Below, piece by piece: positions 22,028 to 33,590 of a stretch of 64,000 nucleotides of DNA. Source of the stretch: Acanthacorydalis orientalis (taxonomy: Eukaryota > Arthropoda > Insecta > Megaloptera > Corydalidae); assembly GCA_034766995.1 (NCBI GenBank), contig CM068323.1, positions 1,848,088 to 1,912,087 on the forward strand. The letters are read 5' to 3'. Within the stretch, counting starts at the first letter, position 1. The number at the start of each line of letters is the position of its first letter. The notes beneath the pieces are model-generated. The model made no database searches, was not told where the DNA came from, and saw nothing but the letters and a program-made list of their open reading frames with translations. A program made the translations under genes and the position numbers.

Positions 22028-22720
22028 ATAATATGCAAATGATGTAAGGGGGACGGGATTTAATATCTTTTGGGGAGCGTTAATTTTTTTTATTGTACAT
22101 GTGGGTTATTTTCTAGGGGATAAAAACAAATCTATAATCGAAATAATGAATTTAAAACTTGAAACTGACTTAAATTAAAGAATGTTTGTGGCCGTATTTA
22201 AACCTGGACTCGTTTAAAAGCTAAATATTATTTTCTGCCAGATGTCATTCTTTACGTATTTATATATCAGCACTGTTTGACAATTTTTCATCTTATAGTT
22301 TATTTTTTTCTATAGTCATTTTCTTTCTTACTATTCCTAGCTAATGTTTTCTTTAACCATTATAGATCTTGTTTTCTTTTCTAATCTGTTGTCGCAAGTC
22401 TAGGAAAATATTAAAAAAACGTAGTTTTCTCTCGCGTTCTAAAATAAGATCACTCACCCCTTTTTGCTGTCCCCCACCTGTACAGGCGGTCTGTATTTGC
22501 TGACCGCACATAAATAAAATAAAAATGCGCTTTATTGATGTAAAATATTTTATGGAGCCTTTTGCATTAGGTCAATATTTACTTACGTTTTTTTACGACG
22601 CCTGTAGGGTTTCCGACAGGTAAACCACGGTTTACTAATTCTGTTTTAATTGAGTTTTTAAAATTTTTGTTTGTCTATAAATTGTCCGTTGTAGCCGGGA
22701 TCTGATACAATGCTCCGAAT

Positions 22721-22721
<1 letters not shown>
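22028..22721. other. AT-rich stretch, no gene recognised
   Basis: No coding feature is recognised. A short C-rich stretch (ctgtcccccacctgtacagg) occurs near 22470. Confidence 0.45.
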
Positions 22722-23407
<686 letters not shown>

Positions 23408-23740
23408 TCATAGATAAAGTATCTCTAGATGACAAGGTACGGGTTAAAAATCTATGGCATGAAAACGATGTATTGGGGGGTGCGGGGTATTAATTTTGCG
23501 GAGTTAATTAGATGGCACTGTCCGCGTGATATTTGTGTGGGAGATTTGAATACTTCAAATTTGAATATTAGCGCTAGTGTGTACATTCCCATTCAGAAAT
23601 GTTTAATTTTAGCACATTTAATAATAATTCTAAAGTAATGAATTCGATATAAAATACGAAATTCAATACTTTAAAATTATTGGAGAATTGTGTTAAAATT
23701 AAACATTTTTGAATGGATGTGAATATATAATAAATTTAAA
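23408..23740 (-). repeat. P-like 3' terminal repeat with palindrome
   Basis: Starts CATAGATAAAGTATCTCTAG, then GATGACAAGG. It contains an imperfect palindrome of about 138 bases (23584-23721) whose arms begin CATTCCCATTCAGAAATG. The same block recurs at 30325, 35950, 51989, 58325, 60480 and 62860. It lies beyond the transposase stop, so it is a 3' UTR or subterminal region. Confidence 0.8.
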
Positions 23741-24050
23741 TTTTCTTGCGATCATACTATTGTATGATGCTGTTTACAATTAACAAAAAAGACAGTTATT
23801 TATATAACTTATTAATTTTAAAACTATACTTAATACTAACAATAAATAATTGAACACTAATATTAAATAATTGAACACTAATAATAAATAAATAAATACT
23901 AATAAAAAATAAACAACACTTAATAACTAAACAGCACGGTCTGGAAAAGATTTTCAAAAGTCTAGAAATATCGAAATAGCTAAAAACAACCTCAGAATTA
24001 TTAATTTGAATCTGCAATATCATAATATAGGAATGGACGAACTGTGAAGA

Positions 24051-25159
24051 TTAATTTAATTTGGATAATTTTCTTTTTTTAATTCTTATAACTACCAGTT
24101 TTCGATTTTCACGTTTGCAGTACCACGGAATTGAGATAAAGCAAACACCTTTAATTATGCACAACTTCACGGTTTCATTATGAGTTGAACATAGAAAGGA
24201 AAAATCTACAGCAGTGTTGATTACATCTGACAATTGTTTAAATATGTACGCTGTATTTGAAATGAGTGGTAGCATTTTTTCAACAATAGTGACAGCATTA
24301 CCAACAGCAATCACAACATCCTCAGTTGGATATGTGAGACTCGTCTTGCCGTCCTTATATTCATTCATCTCAATAAATTGATTGCACAATGAATCTGTAC
24401 AATCAGATATTAATGATTTGATATAAGACCCACAATTTTGTTTTTTTAAAATTCGTCTAACAATAAAACCATCGACGTATGCCACCGACAAAATATGATA
24501 TTCACTACATAATGTCGCCGATTCAACACTCGGAAATACAGTTGCTGAAAAATCAAAAGACGAATTTCGTACTAATGACTCTTCAACAACTATATTCGGA
24601 TTACATACATCCTGTTTGTTAGAAGAATTTTGAAAAAAAAGTGTCCGAAAATCCGCTAAAAAATGCATTTTATCATCTTCACAGTTAGAACCATTAATTC
24701 CAAAATTAGTTATGTTATTTACAACACAACTTTTATATGCAGATTCAAACTGTTCTGGGATAGGATGATCGTCACCTTGTGAGCGAGAGCGAACCGAGCC
24801 AAAGAAATTCTCTAAAAGAACTGGACTGAAACCTCTTGCCCGAAGATAACGAAATCCTCGAGTTTTTAAAAATTCCCGTATTCCCGGGATTGCTCGCAGT
24901 GTTACGATCCATCTGTTTTGTGGGGGTGGGGGTGTAAGGGGCCTCCCTGACTGTCAAATACACCCAGGAATTTATAACAACTTCATTTTTTTTCCGAAAC
25001 CGTTTATGCCGTTGAAGTTTTTGAAACGCAGCACCGGAGATCTTTTCAGGAGAAACACCGACTCCTTCAAGACTGTCGGGCAATGAGTCGACAGTCTTTA
25101 CAAAAACCGCTGTAGTCAGCTCTCCTGTAAGAATCGCTTGCGACACAAGACCGTTAATA
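24051..25159 (-). pseudogene. P-like transposase, C-terminal half
   Basis: Minus-strand fragments match the end of P-element/THAP9 transposases. Near 25159-24960 is an inserted helical segment. The signature LENFFGSVRSRSQG lies near 24825-24780 and PIPEQFESAYKS follows. AYVDGFIVRRILKKQ lies near 24485-24440 in the final 205-codon open frame (24668-24051). In that frame C-terminal cysteines and LTYPTEDV also fit the family. A frameshift near the G/C run at about 24920-24935 (ggggtgggggtg) breaks the ORF before the ENFFG motif. The mariner at 25160 interrupts it upstream. Confidence 0.78.
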
Positions 25160-26450
25160 ACAGGTGGGCTGAAAAATTCGTAGGCTGACACATAAATGGC
25201 GCTACTAGTATCAAATCCATATGATTTTTAGTTAGCCCTAACCTTCAAAAGACGCGTGTATAAATTTGACAGCTGTTGCACTATTAGTATCTGAGTTATA
25301 GCATTTTTAGTGAAAAAACTTTTGTTACCTTGAAAAAATGGATAAAAAGGAATTTCGTGTGTTAATAAAGCATTGCTTTTTGGCGAAAAAAAATACTGTT
25401 GAAACCAAGGCTTGGCTTAATAAACATTATTCGGACTCTGCACCAGGAAAATCAACCGTAGAGAAGTGGTTTGCTAAATTTAAACGAGGCGAAATGAGCA
25501 CCGAGGACGATGCACGCAGTGGACGCCCCAAAGAGGCTGTTACCGACGAAAACATCAAAAAAGTCCACAAAATAATTTTTGATAACCGTAAAGTGAAGTT
25601 GATTGAGATAGCTGAGACCCTAAAGATATCAAAGGAACGTATTGGTCATATCGTGCATGAATATTTGGATATGTGAAAGCTCTGTTCAAAGTGGGTGCCG
25701 CGCGAGCTCACAATCGACCAAAAACAACAACGAATCGATGATTCTAAGGAGTGTTTGGAGCTGTTCAATCGTAATAAATCCGAATTTTTGCGTCGATATG
25801 TGACGATGGATGAAACATGGCTCCATCATTTCACACCGGAGTCCAATCGACAGTCAGCCGAGTGGACTGCATGTGATGAACCGACTCCAAAGCGTGGAAA
25901 GACGCAAAAGTCGGCTGGCAAGGTTCTGGCATCAGTATTCTGGGATACTCATGGTATAATATTCATTGACTATCTTAAAAAGGGAAAAACCATAAACAGC
26001 GACTATTACGTAGCGTTATTGGAGCGTTTAAAAGACGAAATCGCGAAAAAACGGCCTCATTTGAAGAAGAAGAAAGTGCTGTTTCATCAAGACAATGCAC
26101 CGTGTCACAAATCAATGAAATCGATGGCGAAATTGCAAGAATTGGGCTTCGAATTGCTTCCGCATCCACCGTACTCTCCAGATCTGGCCCCCGGCGACTT
26201 TTTTCTGTTCTCAGACATCAAGAGGATGCTCGCTGGACGGAAATTTTGCTCCGATGAAGAGGTAATCGCCGAAACTGAAGCCTAACTAAAGTTCTTTCAC
26301 TAAAAATGCTATAACTCAGATACTAATAGTGCAACAGCTGTCAAATTTATACACGCGTCTTTTGAAGGTTAGGGCTAACTAAAAATCATATGGATTTGAT
26401 ACTAGTAGCGCCATTTATGTGTCAGCCTACGAACTTTTCAGCCCACCTGT
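25160..26450 (+). mobile_element. mariner-type transposon inserted in the P-like element
   Basis: The element is 1,291 bp. TA duplications lie at 25158-25159 and 26451-26452. The TIRs are unusually long, 156 bases each (25160-25315 and 26295-26450), starting ACAGGTGGGCTGAAAA, and nearly identical. Near-perfect TIRs imply that this is a young insertion. The transposase inside is nearly complete but has a stop and lacks its C-terminus. Confidence 0.93.
25338..26285 (+). pseudogene. mariner transposase, one nonsense codon and short C-terminus
   Basis: The first part (25338-25676) holds the two helix-turn-helix DNA-binding domains: STVEKWFAKFKRGEMSTEDD, then GRPKEAVTDENIKKVH. The catalytic part (25695-26285) has MDETWLHHF, HQDNAPCH and HPPYSPDLAPGDF with exact DD34D spacing. 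A TGA at about 25674 replaces the arginine of the usual (M/G)RKLC motif, so a single C to T change at a CGA codon would explain it. The frame is otherwise the same on both sides. The protein stops after EEVIAETEA, about 40-50 residues earlier than usual, and the right TIR follows almost at once. It is inactive as it stands. Confidence 0.9.
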
Positions 26451-26452
26451 TA

Positions 26453-26643
26453 CCCGCAGCCACCGAATGACTCATCGCCTGTGCTGCTAAATACACCTTC
26501 ATACTTCGCACACCTGGAGACAAACGGGCTTCTGTTAATTTAGGCAATTGCCGATAGAGAACATTGCCCGTATCGACATCGTACAATTTTTGAACGCGAT
26601 CCCGTTCGGTTTCAACGAAGAAAGAAGTGTCCCCCGATGTGAC
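26453..26643 (-). pseudogene. P-like transposase, central segment between two insertions
   Basis: On the minus strand this encodes FFVETERDRVQKLYDVDTGN and then LPKLTEARLSPG and YLAAQAMSHSVAAG. These match the P/THAP9 segment after the DPPH motif. It is flanked by the Harbinger on one side and the mariner on the other. Joined across the mariner with one TA, the frame continues as AAGINGLVSQ. Confidence 0.78.
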
Positions 26644-26646
26644 TTA

Positions 26647-28599
26647 AGCTTCGTGCACACTACTGACACGTCACGGCACGGCAGGCAGCCAACACGTGTT
26701 GTAGGGTTGCACACTATCATCACGCGTGACCGTCAAGTTTTGTATTGCGCAGCCGCGTGCACACAATTGAAACTTGTTTGCGCGCCACTATCATATAGAT
26801 AGACTTCATTGATTTTGTTATTGAAATTATAATGGATAGAGAAACAAGTAGTTCTTCCGAGTTTGATGAAGAACCAGCAAGTATTTGTGTACTGTGATAG
26901 CTCATAATTAAATTCATAAGAAAAGAATGTGGGTTCATAACCTAAATTTAAAAAGAAAAGAGTGAATTCCGTCGTCTTGCAAAGGAGCTTTAAGAGCACC
27001 CTAATCGGTACAAGATGTACTTCAGGATGTCGAAAGAAAAGTTCGAGTACCTGTATGGTCTTATCGAAGAGAATATAAGATCCGAAAACACACAAATGCG
27101 AGAACTCATTAGTAACGAAGAAAAACTTGCCCTGTGTTTAAGGTAAATTTAACACAAAACTATCTTAATTTATTATTTTCTTATTATGCTACAACTATAT
27201 GTTGTACTTCGCTCTCAGAGATAGAGTGGCGAAGTAGAATATAGAGCTGTTGATGAATTCTTTACGTTCTTGATGTTTGTTGTCGTTTGTCGAGTACGTA
27301 AAGATAGTATCAAAAAATACATTTCCCTCTCGAACTTCAGGTGACCATAAAATATGACATTCGCTGTGTAGCGTCTCCACCTTTTCCTGCCGTTTACAAA
27401 ACTTTTTAAATTAAACATTTAGATTTCTTGCCACGGAAACTCTTTCAAGAGCTTTCAATTCAGTTATCGGATGGGATTCAGCACAGTAGGATAGATAGAT
27501 CTGTTTGTGACGCTATTTAGAAGAGATTGAATCCAATTTTCCGGTGCCAAATTAAAACATTTGGAAAATGTTGACTGAAAAAATTAAAAATTTTTGTTTA
27601 AAAATCAATTCCTAAACCGCATCGCAGCAATTGATGGGAAGCATCACTATGCAGTGTCCGATTCGAGGAGGCTCGAAATATTTTAATTATAAAGGCTTCC
27701 GTTCACTAGTTCTACTTGGAAAATAGTTGCATGACCGAGTACTTTTCACACCACCAGACAGCCCATCGAGTGAAAATTCTCCACCGCTTCCCTACGTTAT
27801 AGTTGGAAGAGAAACTTTGCCGCTGAAATCATACTGACTTCGACCATATAGCAGACATCACCGTGCAGGAGATGGAAACAAAAAGATATTTGATTATCGA
27901 TTGACGAGACCTCGAAGAGTCGTTGAAAATGTGTTTAGCATTCTCGCATCACGGTGCAGAGTATTTCGTCAGCCTGTAGACTGTTCTGTGTACGAATTAC
28001 ACCATTACAAGATGTTAGAGATCATGTCGTAGCGGTTTCACAACTTTATATTGCTACGTTCACCCTTGCCTAGATTTTAGAAATAATGTGTTGGGCGCTA
28101 TCAAGATTTTTTATATTATTTGCTAATAATAACTGTTGTAATAAATATTTTAATAAATAACAATGTTGTTAATTTATTTAAGAGTTATTTTTACATCTGG
28201 AAGAACCAAATTGTTTTATTAGGTTATATTATACTACACTATATATTATAATATATGTTAAATTATTTACACTATATAATATATTATACTATAATAAAAT
28301 ACATTTTTATGTATTTTCAATTAAAATCGACACATTTTCAATTTATCTCGAAACTTTTCAAACTGAAATGTCAATTGACAACTGATTCAAAAGTGTTATC
28401 ACGTCACGGAATATCTGTAAATACAGAAATATGTGAGAACGTGTTAACGCTAGTCGAGATAAGAACCACACGTGTTAGACGGGATGTACGTGACGTGTCA
28501 GTAGTGTGCACGGGTACCATTGAAACCAATGTAAAATTAGCTCTCATATATTTCTTATCGCGTGATTGTGTGTGACGTGTCAGTAGTGTGCACGGGGCT
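26647..28599 (+). mobile_element. PIF/Harbinger transposon nested in the P-like element
   Basis: The element is 1,953 bp. It is flanked by the family's typical TTA duplication (26644-26646 and 28600-28602). The TIR is AGCTTCGTGCACACTACTGA on the left. In reverse complement the right end is AGCCCCGTGCACACTACTGA, with CACGTCAC following in both. An extra copy of the TIR word occurs at about 28490. A HARBI1-like transposase with an intron lies inside, heavily mutated. Confidence 0.9.
26832..28075 (+). pseudogene. HARBI1-like transposase with intron, broken
   Basis: Plus-strand fragments start MDRETSSSSEFDEE at 26832. The PIF/Harbinger N-terminal pattern YFRMSKEKFEYLYGLIEENI follows near 27015-27075 with RELISNEEKLALCLR. 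A GT-AG intron fits 27143-27422, because codons on each side join as CLR-FLAT. NSFKSFQFSYRMGFSTV follows after a 1-nt slip. The late motif RLTRPRRVVENVFSILASRC near 27900-27960 is diagnostic of the DDE nuclease. Many stops are present. Short minus-strand ORFs lie within the intron and were not identified. Confidence 0.8.
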
Positions 28600-28602
28600 T
28601 TA

Positions 28603-29290
28603 GCGGCGTATATCGTGTTTCGCGAGCACATTCCGGGTGCATTCGAGTAAACGGGGCGGATCGAACGCCGTAAAGACTGCTCGACCTTCGAAACCAAAAA
28701 AGGGGGTCTTCTTTTCTCGATTTTAAGGAATTCGACGCGTTCACATTATCGCATCCCATGTCGCGAACCGTGCACACGACCCGAAGTCCAGTCGACTCCA
28801 CTCGCCGAATAACTTCGACGATCGTTCGTGACGAACGATCCGAAGTTGAATTTCGACGAAAGTAGCAGGCGATCGGTCGCCTCCGGCTACGTCTCACACC
28901 TCGCAACGTGAAAACCGTGACGCCGTTCGCATATTCCTTCCCTACGAATCCGGTGTCTGTGTCGGCATGCCCGGTAATTCTGTCGGAACGTCGGTAATAC
29001 GACGACCGCTCGCGAATCGGCATTTCATCGAACGTCGATGGACGGATGCTGTCGACGACCTTCGAATCACTGACCGTGCTCGTTAGGTACGACACGATGC
29101 GGTCGTTCACACCCGGTCTCAGAGGGATCGACCTCAGAAGAGTCCTTAAAGTGTCGATCGATCGTAAAGCGATTGATTTCCGCAATAAACGATAAACTTG
29201 CGGGCTTCTTTCTCGGAAATACAAACACGACGACTTTTCTTCTTCGGTCCACCGTCTGCCTGACTGGGCCACACGCCCGACACGAACCTA
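28603..29290 (-). pseudogene. P-like transposase, RNase H-like N-terminal half, copy 1
   Basis: An open frame of more than 200 codons runs on the minus strand. It begins at a splice acceptor (ttttttatag at about 29297-29288), then reads QSGRRWTEEEKSSCLYFRER, SPQVYRLLRK, TLRTLLRSIPLRPGVN and TFDEMPIRERSSY. The GKEYANGVTVFTLRGVRRSR segment follows. A frameshift precedes the FDPPRLLECTRN segment at about 28660-28620, which corresponds to the DPPHLLK motif with a catalytic D. It is unusually GC- and CpG-rich compared with copy 2. At 28602 it is broken by the Harbinger. Confidence 0.82.
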
Positions 29291-29306
29291 TAAAAAATAT
29301 ACACAT

Positions 29307-30067
29307 GTAAGAATCTGTGCGAACATGTGTGTATGTATGAATGGGTGATTAAGACTGTGTGCAAGGGTACTAAGAAGTGAAAGCGATGCGACAAGGGTGG
29401 TCATTCTACCGACGTATGGCGGATGCGAGCATGGTGGTCGACGTGGCGGCAGGCGACAAATGCGAACAGGGTGGTCATTGTACAGACATATTGCGGATGC
29501 GATCACGGTGGTCTAAATGGTGACGAACGACGGATGGTGGCAGGGTGGTCGAGATGGCACAGAAGAAGAATACGAGCAGATGGAGTCAGCGGGGGTCGAA
29601 AGGCCGGGTACATATGTGTCAGTCGATCTCGGAATGGGGGACCAACGAGAATTTCCGTACCCAGCAACATTCCAGGAAATACGAGAAACGCGAGCCATGA
29701 GCGTATATCGCTTGGTGCTCAAGCAAGCATGGGCCCCTCAGGCCATCGCTACACAGACAGGGGGGGGAAAGGGAGAAGTCGATCTCGGGGCTCGTGTGGC
29801 GCACGAAATGTTGGCTTAGCGTGTTAACTGTACTACTGCTGTGTGTTAATGTTATTTGTAATCGTATTATTTTATTTATTAAACACTAACTTTTATAATA
29901 TCCGGAATTTATTCATTCTGACCAAATTCGAAACTCTTTACAGTCAAGAAGTAACATAGCTGCGATAACCTAAATATATATATACAGAGCCAGGCTCTCT
30001 CCCCCTACAGTTCAGAAGTGGAATTTGAATATAATATATATAAATATAACAGAGAGACTCGGCTCCT
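29307..30067. mobile_element. 761-bp insert in the P-like intron, unclassified
   Basis: Comparison with copy 2 shows that the intron is interrupted here, with TACACAT on both sides (29300-29306 and 30068-30074) as a possible 7-bp duplication. The insert begins GTAAGAATCTG. It contains about 2.5 tandem units of 74 bp (29395-29560, each with GGGTGGTC). It also holds the segment shared with the Jockey-linked repeat at 18325-18425. The end is AT-rich and stops at GGCTCCT. No transposase is visible. It may be a composite or a non-autonomous element. Confidence 0.6.
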
Positions 30068-30074
30068 TACACAT

Positions 30075-30324
30075 ATTTTTATTAATTTATAAACGACAAT
30101 GTAAACATTTAATGATTTGAAAAATTAATAACTGTGAGGCCGACAACATTCGCGGAGATCTTTGAAAATTAAATTCAAGTTATCTGGACTGCTTCATAAC
30201 AACGCATTTGTATTTTTCGGTAGTATAGAAATATTTATGTTCTATTTTAAAATCTTCATAAATTTATCTGTACTCGACATGAATGGCATTTGTTTCTTAA
30301 TATCTCGAAGAGATATCAGTGTCG
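30075..30324 (-). pseudogene. P-like copy 1, upstream intron and exon remnant
   Basis: Matches 31440-31730 of copy 2 and 37190-37480 of copy 3. The exon donor is AC-CTG on the plus strand in copies 2 and 3 but AA-CTG here, so the GT donor is lost. The segment ends at the terminus of copy 2. Confidence 0.65.
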
Positions 30325-30799
30325 GCATAGATAAAGTATCTCTAGATGACAGGGTACGGGTTAAAAATCTATGGCATGAAAGCGATGGTTTGGGGGATGC
30401 GGCGTATTAATTTTGCGGACTTAATTAGATGGCACTGTCCGCGCGATATTTGTGCGGGAGGTTTGAATACTTCAAATTTGAATATAAGCGCCAGTGTACA
30501 TTCCCATTCAGAAATGTTTAATTTTAACACATTTTATAATAAGATTAAAGTAATGAATTCGATATGAAATACGAAATTCATTACTTTAAAATTATTATAA
30601 AGTTGTGTTAAAATCAAACATTTCTGAGTGGATGTAAATAAATGTTAAATAATTTCATTTTTTGCAACCATACTATTGTATGGTTCTGTTTACAATTGAC
30701 AAAAAAGAGTTATTTATGTAGTTTATTTATTTTTAAAAAATATTTAACACTAACAATAAATAACTAAACATTTGTAATAAATACAAAAAAAAGAACATT

Positions 30800-31660
30800 T
30801 AACACAACACTAAGAATTGCTTTACCATCGAAACCAAAGGAAAGGGTCTTCTTTTTCGATTTTGAGGAATTTAATACTTTCATATTATCGCATCCCGTGT
30901 CGCAAACCGTGCACACAGCCCGAAGTCCATTTGACTCTACTCGCCGAACAACTTCCATGATCATTCGTGATAAATGATCTGTAGTTAAATTTGGACGAAA
31001 GTAGTAGGCAATTGGCTGCTTCCAGCTACGTCTCACACTTTGCAACATGAAAACCATAACGCTATTTGCATATTCCTTCCCTATGAATCCGGTGGCCAAT
31101 GTCAACATGCCCAGTAATTCTATCGGTATGTTGGTCATACCACAATCCCTCACGAATTGACATTTCGTCGAACATTAATGAACAGAAGTTGTCGTTGTTC
31201 TCCAAATTACTGATCATGCTTAGGTATGACACGATGTAGTCGTTCACACCTGATTTCAAAGGAATCAATCTCAAAAGACTCCTTAAAGTATTGTTCGATG
31301 GTAAAGCAATTCGTTTTCATAATAAATAATAACCTTTTGGGCTTCTTTCCCAGAAAAATAAACACAACAATTTCTCTTCTTCCGTACACCATCTGCCTGA
31401 AATTGTCACAGCCCTAACACGAAGCTATAAAAAAATATACTTGTTTATTAATTTATAAACGACAATGTAAACATTTCACAATTTGAAAAATTAATACCTG
31501 TGAGGACAACAAGATTCGGGCTGTAGCAGGAAGATCTTTGAAAACTGAATCCAAGCGGTCTTCACTGCTTCGTAGCGACGCCTTTTTTTGCACAAACACG
31601 TTTTTCAGAGTACATACACATTTTTGGTTCTTTTTTGAAACCTTCATAGATTTATCTGTA
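30800..31660 (-). pseudogene. P-like transposase copy 2: RNase H-type exon and preceding exon
   Basis: Minus strand. The upstream exon (31647-31498) includes KNVFVQKKASLRSSEDRLDS and ends LLSSQ at a CAG|GT donor. A 73-bp intron (31497-31425) ends tttttttatag. The next exon starts LRVRAVTISGRW and runs through EEEKLLCLFFWERSPK, TLRSLLRLIPLKSGVN and LMFDEMSIREG to GKEYANSVMVF and VRRVESNGLRAVCTVCD. Stops and a frameshift (near 31085-31150) break it. It lines up with copy 1, but many CpG sites of copy 1 are TpG or CpA here. Confidence 0.78.
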
Positions 31661-32372
31661 CTCGACGTGGTCGTGCCGAACGTGCCGTGTTTCCTAATAT
31701 CCCAAAGAGATATTAGTGTTGGTTTCTACAATATAAATAAGATTACTAGATTTTCAACGTCAGATGTTTAAATCATGCTGAAGAATAACAACTACTTACA
31801 CGAGATTTTTTAAAACGAACAGCTACCTAAAGGCGTCGCTTCGTTATTGTCACTCGTTTCAATCGAGTTTGTATGGAGTGTGGCAACTTCTGACGGCTCC
31901 TCCAAAGTTGCGATCTAAAATGTACGATATAACTTTGTACTGTTTAGAATTACTAAATTAACTTATATCATCAGTGTTTCCATTTAAAATAATAACAGAG
32001 ACATTGCAGATGGTGGCTACAATTTGAATGATTATAATAGAATTTTTTATAATTTTACAAAATAAATTATAATATTAAAGTTGTGAATACTTACATTTAC
32101 TGGCAGATCGATCTCATCTGCAATGGTAGGAGCGATCGGTGTTTCCATCGTGCTGGTCGATGGAAACACTGCAGACGGTGGCTAGAATTTAAATAGCACT
32201 TATAAGACAAATGTTTATCGCTACCCAAAAACAAATTCGGTACTTTCGGATCATTGTATCTCACGTAGCATGATTTTGAAAAATTGTTATTTTTCAAAAG
32301 CATATCTAATAAACCATTTTGTTTATTTTTAACAAATTTAGATTATGTTTACAAATAAAAAACATTTTATAC

Positions 32373-32664
32373 CTGTCTCTCCGAGCACAAAGAGGGGACG
32401 GCTGATCTGTTTAAACGGTTTTGTAAAAAATTTGTGAAATCACATGCTTTGAAAAATGTCTGCACAAATCTCATCATTTTAGATGCTGCATCAGCATGAT
32501 CTTCACCAATTCTCATTGCTTAAAGCCATAGTCGTGCTCCTACAATACAAGTATAATTAACTATTACATATAAATAACTATTAACAATGAAAGTTAATAA
32601 AATTAAAATATGACTCACCTGTTTTCCGTCCTTGGGTAATAAAATAATTTATCCCTCGGGCCAT
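32373..32664 (-). pseudogene. P-like copy 2: start codon and THAP-type exons
   Basis: Exon 1 (32664-32619) reads MARGINYFITQGRKT and ends at CAG|GTGAGT. Exon 2 (32539-32373) is preceded by a TAG acceptor. It contains ARLWL, ACDFT and LNRSAVPSLC, the last resembling the AVPTIF end of THAP domains. One stop (TAA at about 32523) breaks it. THAP zinc fingers give P-type transposases their DNA binding. The zinc ligands are only partly recognisable, so the call rests on the motif and on the linked catalytic exons. Confidence 0.6.
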
Positions 32665-32945
32665 CACAAATGCAACAGGTACACCAAACAAAATACATTC
32701 TCACAAAGCGTTCAAACAGCGATAATAAACGACGTTAACAGATGAGATTTTAAACATCGTTTTGCTGAGAATGCAATTTTTGTTCGACCAATAAGAAAGC
32801 ATTTATATGTTCACGTTCTCTGCCAATAGTAAAACGATACATAAAATGACTTATAAATCGAACAAGTAACGCTATCTATTTAAGTCCGCAAAACTAAATA
32901 ACTGTCATATTTTCCTATGTAACATGGACCGGCCTGTTTGTATCT

Positions 32946-33590
32946 CTATAATTTTTGTTACTATGAATGCTGGCCATCTACAATTAAAAACAGATCTGGT
33001 TTTTAACACATTGTCATCAGATTTTACATAGAATATCACAGACTGAAAAGTATACTAAATGATTTGTACCCATCGCGATTCCCTCTTTAATTATTAATGC
33101 AGATTTATGTTGAAGATATTTGTGTTTGATAGGTCTCGTTACTAAAAAATGCTGGCCATCTATTATTATGGACAGATTGGGTTTTTAACACATTGCCATC
33201 AGATTTGACACAGAATTTTGTACATTAAAAATATACTAAATGACATGTATTTGTATGCTTCTTTTTTTAATCATTAATACAGATGTATTTTGATGGATTT
33301 TTGTCGGAATATTCGTTATCACTGTACATCCTGGCCATTCACAAATAAAAATTTGATTATTATCGAATTGTCGTCAAATTTTAAATTGAATTTTGTAGAT
33401 TTAAAAATATAATAAATTATTTGTACTTGACATGATTTCCTTTTCAATTATTATTAATACAGATATATGTTGATGATTTTTTTGCGTAAAAAAATGTTTT
33501 CTGCGTATATCCTCGCCATCTACAATTAAAAACAAATTAGATTATACAACAAATTCTCATCAGGTTTTGTATCCGAATATGAATCGAGTC
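32946..33590. repeat. degenerate tandem repeat, period about 181 bp, 3.5 copies
   Basis: The phrase (g/c)ctggccatctac and its flanking text recur at 32969, 33151, 33330 and 33511, i.e. at spacings of 182, 179 and 181. Each unit also contains a 'catcagatttt' word and an 'attaatacagat' word. It lies just upstream of P-like copy 2 and may be its subterminal satellite. Confidence 0.75.

Larger units (their letters stand above)
23408..30324 (-). mobile_element. P-like (THAP9-type) transposon, copy 1, with three nested insertions
   Basis: Reading the minus strand from about 30324 down, the parts are an upstream exon region, an intron, the RNase H-like half of the transposase (29290-28603), the C-terminal half (26643-24051) and a 3' terminal repeat (23740-23408). 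A 761-bp insert sits in the intron, a Harbinger at 26647-28599 and a mariner at 25160-26450. Removing the mariner and one TA restores the reading frame exactly. The 5' end is cut off where copy 2 begins. The transposase is frameshifted, so the element is dead. Confidence 0.8.
30325..32945 (-). mobile_element. P-like (THAP9-type) transposon, copy 2
   Basis: The 3' terminal repeat is at 30325-30660 with its palindrome at 30499-30636. RNase H-type exon sequence is at 30800-31424, upstream exons at 31498-31660 and 32097-32303, and THAP exons at 32373-32664. A conserved 5' flank continues to about 32945 (GGACCGGCCTG). The catalytic C-terminal half, present in copy 1, is missing here, so this is an internally deleted copy. 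It abuts copy 1 head-to-tail. Confidence 0.75.

Noticed and set aside
24051..24668. 205-codon minus ORF as a host gene
   Set aside because: Its motifs and neighbours show that it is the C-terminal part of the broken P-like transposase.
29423..29827. Arginine- and glycine-rich 134-codon ORF
   Set aside because: It overlaps a tandem repeat and a repeat shared with 18.3 kb. The conserved frame of that repeat is a different one.
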